Source: an uncultured Saprospiraceae bacterium
Lineage (GTDB): Bacteria; Bacteroidota; Bacteroidia; Chitinophagales; Saprospiraceae
DNA: 8,803 nt
Assembly (NCBI GenBank): GCA_938044055.1
Contig: CALIQO010000265.1
Coordinates: forward strand, 1 to 8,803
Direction of reading: 5' to 3'
Positions 1 to 6,250 of the stretch are shown here, piece by piece. The position numbers and the translations under genes were made by a program. How positions within the stretch are numbered: the stretch's first letter is position 1; every line of letters starts with the position of its first letter. The notes under the pieces were generated by a model. It did no database searches. It was given only the letters and a program-made list of their open reading frames with translations, and was not told the DNA's origin.

Positions 1-1844
1 TTTCCGATTTCGAAATCATTCGTTATTCCATTGCGGGTCTCTCTTACCTTGATGTCCCACGCATCATTAATATACCCCAGTTCCTTAAATCCAGCCACAG
101 AAAAACTACTTTCGATTACTTCGAAGATAGGACGGACAGGATTTTCATCCGGTAAGGTACCATAGAATAGAGTTCCTAAAACTTCTGTTTTACCTCCATT
201 GATGGTCCGTATTGCCGTGCCTTTTTTTTCTGTCTTCATGCCTAAAATCCATAAGTTGCCACCGTTATTAATTATGTTGACATTTTCTCTTTCCGTATTG
301 CATTGTCTGGCCCATACGCTTTGAAAGTTGAAGGTATAGGGACCACCCACTACATCTTCAATAAATACATCTCCAGATCCTCCAGCAGGATTACTTTCAT
401 ATTTTTTAATTCCTAGGTTCTTAAGGATAAGTGGCCGTGCAGAATGGTGGATTATATTCTGAAACTGAGCGAAATCTTCAATAATTAATGTATCGGTTCC
501 TGGTAAGATGTTGAATGTGACATTGCCTGAGATCAATCCTTTAGCACCTATAATGTGGGATACCGTAGCAGGAATGTCTATGGTGTCGTAAGCTATAAAA
601 CGTTGCGGAAACGGATCTATAGGCCCAGGAACTAGGATAATTTCTGCCCCAGAATTAAATGCATCTTCAATCGCTTCTGTATCATCCTGTATGCTTCCTT
701 TTCCAGAAAAACCGTTGTCTATTTCTGCACCGAAATCAGTTATAGATACCCATAAAGAGGTGTCTTCATAGATAATGGAAGGCGTATCTTTAATTGGAAG
801 ATTTAGCGAAGTCAGCGCATTGTCACATATTCTAGAAGGTTCGTCTGTTGTATATTCAATTATAAATCCAGGAGGTATTGTCTCAAGAGAAAACCCATTC
901 TGCAATTGTTGAAGCGCAAGATTGTATCCTGAAACATTTACATTTCGCAGGAATATTTCTCTTCTGTTGTTATTGAGAAAAGCTATCTCTGAACTGGCAT
1001 TCCCTATTCCTTTTAATTCGCTATTGATCATAGTTATGATTGATCCTCCGTCCGAGTGATTATAGATAGCGGGCACTTGATTTTCACTATACAGATCTTT
1101 AATAGCCACAGATTGTTGTCGATTGTAAAAACCATATTGGTTCTGGTTTTTCAATGTAAGTCTCTCGAAGTAGATAGAATTCTGATTGGCGAATGTGTAT
1201 ACACCCCAGTTATATCCTTCCACTTCTAAATCTCTTATAAGGCATGGGCCGGCTTGGTCACCTGTTCCCATATGAAGTCCGATTACTCCTTGTCCATCTG
1301 GAGAAATAATTTTTACATTTTGGATTCCTCCTTGATTGTTGGCCTCAAAGCCGAGTGCACTTACACCTGGATTTCCAGAACCAGAATTGATGGTTAAATT
1401 TCTGACACCATTCTCAAATGACATGGCTGCAGAAGTCTGGGTCCATATCATCAGCTTAGGATTGTTAGGATCGTTAAATCCACTTGCGTTGTCATCAAGT
1501 TTTAGAATTGTTTTCTCAATTCCTTCTCCAGCCATAACAGTATACCGATGACATGTGTAGGTGCTTCCACTTTCACATCCTGCCGGAGACCCCCATTGAA
1601 TGCGGTCTGTAATTCTATAAGTACCTTCTGGAAAATATATAATCGTATGAGAATCATTGTGGTCTATGAATGCTTGATTGATAATTGCAGTTGCATCAGC
1701 TACACCCGTCGGATCTGCACTATAGGGAGCTTTAGTGATGTCAACTATGTTAGATCTAGCAGGATAGTTAGACGCTTGTGCTACTAGCTTATAAGCAGAG
1801 GATACACTTATAAGTAATATAGCTAGGCAGTAGTATAATCGCAT
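1..1844 (-). CDS. Secreted double beta-helix protein, pectate-lyase-3 / GH55-like (C-terminus off window)
   Basis: Read on the minus strand, the frame starting at the ATG at 1842-1844 stays open for 614 codons to the left edge with no stop, so the gene is 3'-truncated by the window. Residues 1-24 look like a Sec signal peptide (MRLYYCLAILLISV..., ending VAQA), so the product is exported. Two similar entry motifs are seen: VDITKAPYSADPTGVADATA at about 34-53, followed by IIYFPEGTYRI at 68-78, and VSITDFGAEIDN at 366-377, followed by DDTEAIEDAF and EIILVPG near 387-407. Each resembles the start of a Pectate_lyase_3 right-handed beta-helix module, and the stretches after them show the short Asn/Gly-rich beta-strand rungs of such helices. 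Two tandem helices are the known architecture of GH55 beta-1,3-glucanases and of related phage-type and polysaccharide-binding proteins. The substrate cannot be read from the sequence. A T9SS sorting domain or carbohydrate-binding module could lie beyond the edge. The gene is divergent from its neighbour. Confidence 0.83.
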   Translation of the reverse strand, partial: MRLYYCLAILLISVSSAYKLVAQASNYPARSNIVDITKAPYSADPTGVADATAIINQAFIDHNDSHTIIYFPEGTYRITDRIQWGSPAGCESGSTYTCHRYTVMAGEGIEKTILKLDDNASGFNDPNNPKLMIWTQTSAAMSFENGVRNLTINSGSGNPGVSALGFEANNQGGIQNVKIISPDGQGVIGLHMGTGDQAGPCLIRDLEVEGYNWGVYTFANQNSIYFERLTLKNQNQYGFYNRQQSVAIKDLYSENQVPAIYNHSDGGSIITMINSELKGIGNASSEIAFLNNNRREIFLRNVNVSGYNLALQQLQNGFSLETIPPGFIIEYTTDEPSRICDNALTSLNLPIKDTPSIIYEDTSLWVSITDFGAEIDNGFSGKGSIQDDTEAIEDAFNSGAEIILVPGPIDPFPQRFIAYDTIDIPATVSHIIGAKGLISGNVTFNILPGTDTLIIEDFAQFQNIIHHSARPLILKNLGIKKYESNPAGGSGDVFIEDVVGGPYTFNFQSVWARQCNTERENVNIINNGGNLWILGMKTEKKGTAIRTINGGKTEVLGTLFYGTLPDENPVRPIFEVIESSFSVAGFKELGYINDAWDIKVRETRNGITNDFEIG

Positions 1845-2033
1845 GGTTTTATATTTCAATTGAATGGGGACAATAATATAAATAGATTTATGGCAAAGAG
1901 GTTTCGAAAAAGGGGCTGATACAGGAGGATTTTGCAATTTTGGAGGTTTTCCCTGAGGGGAATCTACTATTAAAGTGTGGGAAAGTTATTTACCTATCCT
2001 ATAATCAAGACACTTAGAGTAAAACAGAAGGGA
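1845..2033. promoter_or_regulatory. Divergent intergenic region between the beta-helix gene and the lipoprotein gene
   Basis: This 189-bp region must hold promoters for both directions, but no full Bacteroidota promoter (TTG or TTTG, about 20 bp, TAnnTTTG) stands out. For the minus-strand gene the best -7 match is TATTATTG (complement of 1871-1878, one mismatch), with TTTG (complement of 1894-1897) only 15 bp upstream, which is short. For the plus-strand gene CAATTTTG at 1935-1942 is one base off TAnnTTTG, without a clear -33 partner. Two small palindromes are visible: TTCAATTGAA at 1855-1864, just upstream of the beta-helix start, and TTCCC-TGAG-GGGAA at 1949-1962. Either could be an operator or chance. 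A TATAAT at 2000-2005 has no -35 partner. Confidence 0.3.
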
Positions 2034-2804
2034 ATGAAAATATTTTACTTTATTGCTTTATGTCTATTATGCAGTTGTTCTTCTAGAGGTCAGGTAGATT
2101 TTAATAAAGTATATATGACAGAGGAAGGATTAGAAAGGTGGGATAGCGACGACTACTATCAGCAAGAATGGATGCCATCAGAAGGAAGATATTTTTTTAG
2201 GGAAGTATGGACATTTGGTTATGAAAACCAGCATATTCCTGAAGGAGAATACGGAGCTAATGGAGAATTAGAAATTCATCTTGATCCTGTATCTGGTTCT
2301 ATTCTGATTGTGAACCACAACAATCAATTGGCTGACGATATGGTTGAGTATATTGCGCTGATAAGAAAGGATAATAACGATACTTCTCCAGATTACATCA
2401 TTAAATATAGAAATGAACATGGCTCGTCTGATGTTGTGAAAGGAAGGTTGGAAATCAAGGATGCTGAGAGTGGCAGTTACATGAAAATGCTTGATGATCC
2501 GGAAACCCTTCACACAAACCGATACAATTCATCGCATATATTAACAACTTTTACGATTGAAAGCAGCTACTCACATACACTTGATAAGACACAATTTCAA
2601 GTATGTAAGGTTCCTGTCGCCCTTGATCTTTTAAGGTACGTTGATGAGCTATCTGATGATTTTAAAATGCCGATAGATTTTAACCATCGGGACTTGTTTC
2701 CAGAAAACATATTTGCGTTAAGCGAAAAAAGTATGGTCGCTGGCAAGAAAATAGAGTGGGCACTTAAGGGAACTTCTGATACTTCTTATTTCATAAAGAT
2801 TTAA
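2034..2804 (+). CDS. Putative lipoprotein of unknown function
   Basis: The 256-residue product begins MKIFYFIALCLLCSCSSRG. A single Lys, a short hydrophobic core and Cys15 after Leu-Cys-Ser resemble a type II (lipoprotein) signal, followed by a Ser/Arg/Gly linker. Cys at the -2 position is less usual, so plain secretion is an alternative. The ATG at 2034 is preferred over an in-frame GTG at 1977 because the extra 19 residues are polar and would bury the signal peptide. The mature part is acidic, rich in Tyr, Asp and Glu, with alternating beta-like stretches (for example ELEIHLDPVSGSILIV near residues 79-94) and no transmembrane helix. No family was recognised and no catalytic motif is visible. 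It lies 21 bp upstream of the asparaginase-like gene on the same strand and is probably cotranscribed with it and ridA, which would place it at the cell envelope of the same pathway; that role is inference. Confidence 0.75.
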   Translation: MKIFYFIALCLLCSCSSRGQVDFNKVYMTEEGLERWDSDDYYQQEWMPSEGRYFFREVWTFGYENQHIPEGEYGANGELEIHLDPVSGSILIVNHNNQLADDMVEYIALIRKDNNDTSPDYIIKYRNEHGSSDVVKGRLEIKDAESGSYMKMLDDPETLHTNRYNSSHILTTFTIESSYSHTLDKTQFQVCKVPVALDLLRYVDELSDDFKMPIDFNHRDLFPENIFALSEKSMVAGKKIEWALKGTSDTSYFIKI

Positions 2805-2811
2805 TATTTCT

Positions 2812-2836
2812 GATATCTTCATATTATGAAGATATT
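2812..2836 (+). promoter_or_regulatory. Perfect inverted repeat overlapping the start codon of the asparaginase-like gene
   Basis: Arms ATATCTTCAT (2813-2822) and ATGAAGATAT (2826-2835) are perfectly complementary over 10 bp around a 3-base loop ATT. A possible G-U pair at 2812/2836 would extend the stem in RNA. The right arm begins exactly at the ATG of the downstream gene, so in mRNA the start codon and the next seven bases would be paired. No T-run follows, which argues against a terminator. It could be a translational gate, a protein-binding operator or an RNA processing site; nothing in the sequence decides which. Confidence 0.5.
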
Positions 2837-3320
2837 ATGTATCCAGACCGGGGGCACCATCGATAAGGGGTATCCTCGAGCAACCCAAGGATGGGGCTTC
2901 GAAATAGGAGAAGCTGCCATTAAGGAAATCCTAGAAAATTACAAGCACTCTTTAGAAATCTCATATGAGTCATTCTGTAAAAAAGACAGTATGGATATCT
3001 CTGATGAAGATCGCCAGCAGCTTGTTCATAATATTGAATCAAGGAATATGGAAAGAGTTATTATAACACACGGTACCGATACTGTAATTGAAACCGGATT
3101 ATTCCTTTCTAATCGAGTAAGAGAGAAAGTGGTTGTCTTAACAGGTTCTAGTCTTCCAGCAAAATTTAAAGACTCAGACGCACCGGTCAACATAGGCCTT
3201 GCCTTGGCTGCCGTTCAGACATTTCGTCCAGGGATCTATCTGGCTATACATGGAATTGTTTTACCGATTGCTGAAGCAGAAAGAAACTTGGATTCAGGAT
3301 TATTTACTAGAAAGAAATAA
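2826..3320 (+). CDS. Single-domain L-asparaginase-like protein (asparaginase N-terminal domain)
   Basis: The 164-residue product matches the N-terminal domain of bacterial (class 1/2) L-asparaginases. It opens MKILCIQTGGTIDKG, where the TGGTI motif supplies the nucleophilic Thr (Thr11, equivalent to Thr12 of E. coli AnsB). HGTDT at 82-86 gives the second catalytic Thr84 and Asp85 (AnsB Thr89-Asp90). KKDSMDIS near 52-59 and VVVLTGSSLPAK near 102-113 fit the substrate loop and core strand. The start is fixed because only this ATG lies before the first strand. Full asparaginases run to about 320-350 residues and use C-terminal-domain residues from a partner subunit; this protein ends shortly after the first domain. 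Short 'asparaginase domain' proteins of about 160-170 residues exist in many bacteria, so it is probably complete rather than broken. The likely reaction is hydrolysis of asparagine or a related amide in the cytoplasm, but activity is unproven. Arg153 seems to sit where AnsB has Lys162. The ridA start follows after 1 bp. Confidence 0.82.
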   Translation: MKILCIQTGGTIDKGYPRATQGWGFEIGEAAIKEILENYKHSLEISYESFCKKDSMDISDEDRQQLVHNIESRNMERVIITHGTDTVIETGLFLSNRVREKVVVLTGSSLPAKFKDSDAPVNIGLALAAVQTFRPGIYLAIHGIVLPIAEAERNLDSGLFTRKK

Positions 3321-3321
3321 C

Positions 3322-3696
3322 ATGAAAATTATCGATATACCTGACATGCCGAAACCAGCAGGACATTATTCTATGTGTATAGAACATCAAGGTACACTTT
3401 ACTTGTCTGGTCAGCTTCCCAGAGATCCACAGACGGGACAATTTCCGGTTGGTGTAGAAGCTCAGACGCTTCAAGCGCTGAAAAATGTACTGCACATTGT
3501 AGAAGGTGCTGGATCTAGATTGGAACTGATTATTCAGATGAGGATTTACATTCCTGATGTAGCTTTGTGGGATCGAGTGAATAAGATATACGGAGATTTT
3601 TTTGGTGACCATAAACCTGTAAGAGCAGTCATTCCTAGTCGAGAACTCCACCACGGTGCATTAATTGAAATAGAAGCAGTTGCTGCTTCGAAATAA
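3322..3696 (+). CDS. ridA: RidA family enamine/imine deaminase (YjgF/YER057c/UK114)
   Basis: The 124-residue product has the usual RidA length and signature. AGHYS at 13-17 matches the Gly-Pro-Tyr site with Pro replaced by His, LSGQLP at 28-33 matches the TSGQIP strand, Arg101 in VRAVIP corresponds to the substrate-binding Arg105 of E. coli RidA, and GALIEIEAVA at 112-121 carries Glu116, equivalent to Glu120. The Cys107 position is Val103, as in many functional homologues. RidA trimers hydrolyse 2-aminoacrylate and other enamine/imine intermediates released by PLP enzymes such as threonine/serine dehydratase, giving the keto acid and ammonia and protecting PLP enzymes from damage. The ATG at 3322 follows the upstream stop after one base, implying translational coupling. 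A longer in-frame start at 3199 would overlap the asparaginase-like gene by more than 120 bases and add residues unlike RidA, so it is rejected. A PLP dehydratase/racemase gene lies in the next transcription unit, which suits the role. Assignment to the archetypal RidA subgroup rather than Rid1-7 is not certain. Confidence 0.9.
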   Translation: MKIIDIPDMPKPAGHYSMCIEHQGTLYLSGQLPRDPQTGQFPVGVEAQTLQALKNVLHIVEGAGSRLELIIQMRIYIPDVALWDRVNKIYGDFFGDHKPVRAVIPSRELHHGALIEIEAVAASK

Positions 3697-3791
3697 TCTG
3701 ATTGTCCTTACATACTTGCCCGTGGATTAGAAATTCAACCGGTACCCTTAAAGTATAAAAAGTGGTGTCGCAAGAAGCAGCGGTACAGTTA

Positions 3792-3799
3792 TAGATTTG
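3792..3799 (+). promoter_or_regulatory. Candidate Bacteroidota -7 promoter element upstream of the TonB-dependent receptor gene
   Basis: TAGATTTG fits the Bacteroidota -7 consensus TAnnTTTG exactly and ends 20 bases before the receptor ATG, giving a leader of roughly 15 bases. The -33 element is weak: no TTG lies 19-21 bp upstream, the nearest similar triplets being TCG at 3768-3770 and GTG at 3765-3767. The 123-bp spacer after ridA contains no convincing terminator, so some readthrough from the upstream unit is also possible. Confidence 0.45.
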
Positions 3800-3819
3800 T
3801 ATTAACCTAAAAGTTAACT

Positions 3820-6231
3820 ATGAATCACATCCTTAGTTTAATTATAACGATTTCTGCCATGCTGGGATCACCAACTAGTTCTCTGGCACAATCGAAGAAT
3901 AGCTATACGATCAATTCTAAAGTAGTTGATATAAAGAATAATGCGGTAGAGGTAATTAATGCCTACATCATCGACAAGAATGATTCGTCTTACATTGTCG
4001 GTGATGTTTTTTATGATGGAAAGGTGTCTCTATCATGGAGTAATGTCAATCCGGTCATTCTAAGAATTTCGTCGCTTGGATATGTTTCTACAGAAAAAAT
4101 TATACATTTTAAGGGTGAGGAAAATAGCTTGAATTTTCCTATTTCCATGGGTTACAATTACAGTGAAGTTGTGGAAATTAAGGATAGAAGAGAAGCTGTA
4201 GAAACCATAGGAAACAACATGGTTGTTCACGTCTCTCAGACGGCTTTATCAGAGGCAGGTACGGCCCTGGATGTGCTTCAGAACACACCTAAGGTTTATA
4301 TTGATCGCAACGGATCTATATCCATCATAGGAAAAGGCAGTGCAGTCGTATATATGGATGGTAGGCAGATTTCTTCCACTCAGATACTTAGCAGCATCAG
4401 TTCTAGTGACATAAAGGATATTGAAGTTTTAGAAACGCCGGGATCTCAATATGATGCTGCAGGACAAGCCGTCATTAATATCGTTACTAAGAAAAAATCT
4501 GTGGAAGGATACCAAGTTAATCTTCTCCAGAGAGCTGCGAAAGGAAAATTCTGGAGATCATTCTCTCAAGTAGACGCCTATGTCGCACTTAACAAAACAG
4601 TATTGCAAGGGAGTTATAGTCATCGACCATGGAGCTGGGGAGGAAGAAATACACAGACCAGACGTAACTTACTACATGATGACTTTTCTTCTATTGATAA
4701 TAAATTTTCCCAGAGAAATACACGACGAGATCATAATGTAAGTATGCGTATCGGGCATGCTATTACTGCTACATCATTTATTGATTTACAATGGAGTGGG
4801 AATGTGGTTCGCAGCAATAAAACGGCAGAAAATTTTAGGAACGCATTTAGTACTACCCAGCCTTCTTTTTCAATTAAAGGAGATATAACAGGCCCATCTA
4901 ATCAAGACAATCATACCCTTGCAGCATCGTATGCGCTTACCCTAGATTCCTTAGGTTCGGATCTGCGCTTTTCTTTCCAACAGTCAACATTTGGTTTTAA
5001 CCGAAATGAAAAAATAAATCAAGCGTTTTCTGTGCAAGAATCTATAGAAGAGATAAATAGACAATCTGTAAATCTGAATGACATCCAGATTCAGTCTGCG
5101 CAGGTAGACGGAAGTAAATATATGACTTCTGGTATCACATTGAATGCTGGTTTTAAATATGCTCAGGTAAGCAATCAGAGTAAAGTAGACTTGATTGATG
5201 TATCAGATGAAGCTCAACCTATGAACCTTGATGCTTTTTCAAATGGTTTTTCTTATAATGAAAAAATTCTTGCGGCCTATCAACAAGTTTCTTTTAAATG
5301 GAGTGAGACAGACTTTGCCATAGGACTGAGAGAGGAGTGGACTAGATTAAAAGGTGGCAACGCGCAGGGCGATGATAGAAACAACTACACAGCCTCTTAT
5401 TTTAATGTATTTCCTACAGTACAGATAGGAAGGCCTATAAATTCATACAGTAATCTAGGAATGAGTTACCAGAAAAGGATCAATAGACCCCTGTTTCAAG
5501 ACTTGAATCCTTATGTGATATATGTGGATTCATTGATTTCTCTAAGAGGAAATCCAGAACTGATACCAGAATACAGCCATCAATTGTCATCGTACTATCA
5601 TCTATATGGGTATCAATTCCAGGTAGACATCAATTTCACCAAGAATAAAATAAATCAAGTATTCAGATCGCTGGACGATGCCAACCCTGAAGCCATCAGT
5701 TTTGTAAAAGAAAATCTCAACCACACGCTTTTATATAGTGCATCACTTGGGAAATCTTATTCTATAGGGTCAAACCGCACATATATAATGGTCGGCACTT
5801 TTTACGACGATCATGAAATAGAAGATGGCAGTGAGACTTTAAACAATAAAAAAGCTGGATTCTATATACAATGGAACCAAAGCATGGAATTGCCACTAGG
5901 CTTCCATCTAGATACCTATCTTAATTATACTTCATCGCGGGTAGATGGAGTATATACGGACAACCCTATTTCTTATCTTAATATTTCTCTGTCTAAAAAG
6001 GTGTTAAGCGATAGAGTGAAATTAATCCTCTGGGCCAATGATACCTTTGATAATTATAAATGGACCGGAGATACTGCCTTTAATAATATGTATGCGACGT
6101 ATCTAAGTGAAGGAGATTTTCATTACATCAGATTTTCTGCACAGTATAATTTTGGGAAATTGGGGAGTAAGAAAATTACTGCAACCAAGATTAACAGAGC
6201 TGAATTAAATAGAATTAATCAGAATCAGTAA
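3820..6231 (+). CDS. TonB-dependent receptor, outer membrane beta-barrel family
   Basis: The 803-residue protein starts with a Sec signal (about 1-24, ending SSLAQ). A carboxypeptidase-regulatory-like beta segment follows (about 30-110, including VILRISSLGYVSTEKI). The plug domain spans about 125-225 with family hallmarks: LDVLQNTPKVYID, GSAVVYMDGRQIS and IKDIEVLETPGSQYDAAGQA, then INIVTKKK. The remainder (about 230-785) is a run of amphipathic strands rich in Tyr, Asn and Ser, as in the OMP_b-brl_3 type barrel, including MSYQKRINRPLFQDLNPY and SLRGNPELIPEYSHQ, which are typical of this family. It should sit in the outer membrane and take up a ligand using TonB energy, or signal. The ligand cannot be deduced. 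No SusD-like partner and no sigma/anti-sigma pair lies in the window, so it is not a standard SusCD pair. The C-terminus ends in a polar tail rather than an aromatic residue. It is followed after 19 bp by the MocR gene and is probably cotranscribed with it. Confidence 0.9.
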   Translation: MNHILSLIITISAMLGSPTSSLAQSKNSYTINSKVVDIKNNAVEVINAYIIDKNDSSYIVGDVFYDGKVSLSWSNVNPVILRISSLGYVSTEKIIHFKGEENSLNFPISMGYNYSEVVEIKDRREAVETIGNNMVVHVSQTALSEAGTALDVLQNTPKVYIDRNGSISIIGKGSAVVYMDGRQISSTQILSSISSSDIKDIEVLETPGSQYDAAGQAVINIVTKKKSVEGYQVNLLQRAAKGKFWRSFSQVDAYVALNKTVLQGSYSHRPWSWGGRNTQTRRNLLHDDFSSIDNKFSQRNTRRDHNVSMRIGHAITATSFIDLQWSGNVVRSNKTAENFRNAFSTTQPSFSIKGDITGPSNQDNHTLAASYALTLDSLGSDLRFSFQQSTFGFNRNEKINQAFSVQESIEEINRQSVNLNDIQIQSAQVDGSKYMTSGITLNAGFKYAQVSNQSKVDLIDVSDEAQPMNLDAFSNGFSYNEKILAAYQQVSFKWSETDFAIGLREEWTRLKGGNAQGDDRNNYTASYFNVFPTVQIGRPINSYSNLGMSYQKRINRPLFQDLNPYVIYVDSLISLRGNPELIPEYSHQLSSYYHLYGYQFQVDINFTKNKINQVFRSLDDANPEAISFVKENLNHTLLYSASLGKSYSIGSNRTYIMVGTFYDDHEIEDGSETLNNKKAGFYIQWNQSMELPLGFHLDTYLNYTSSRVDGVYTDNPISYLNISLSKKVLSDRVKLILWANDTFDNYKWTGDTAFNNMYATYLSEGDFHYIRFSAQYNFGKLGSKKITATKINRAELNRINQNQ

Positions 6232-6250
6232 ATTGGGTGGCGAGTATTAC

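Noticed and set aside
1336..1787. Two plus-strand open frames (71 and 79 codons) inside the beta-helix gene
   Set aside because: They lie antisense to a 614-codon open frame with a signal peptide and clear beta-helix motifs; their translations are low-complexity and match nothing recognisable.
2000..2005. TATAAT as a sigma-70-like -10 box for the lipoprotein gene
   Set aside because: No -35 match lies 16-18 bp upstream, and Bacteroidota primary promoters use a different -7 consensus; AT-rich DNA makes this hexamer common.
1977..2033. GTG-initiated N-terminal extension of the lipoprotein gene
   Set aside because: The added 19 residues are polar and basic and would place the lipoprotein signal internally; the ATG at 2034 gives a proper signal peptide.
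2268..2513. Minus-strand frame of 81 codons within the lipoprotein gene, and similar minus-strand frames at 3307-3654, 6307-6564, 7115-7384 and 7961-8350
   Set aside because: Each is fully antisense to a better-supported gene and shows no domain, signal or sensible start context.
3199..3321. Upstream in-frame start for ridA
   Set aside because: It would overlap the well-supported asparaginase-like frame, and the translated extension does not resemble any RidA N-terminus; the ATG at 3322 gives the normal 124-residue length.
3673..3689. Inverted repeat GAAGCAG-TTG-CTGCTTC at the end of ridA as a terminator
   Set aside because: It lies in coding sequence (EAVAAS) where Ala codons readily form such symmetry, and no T-run follows. 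A weak attenuator role cannot be excluded.
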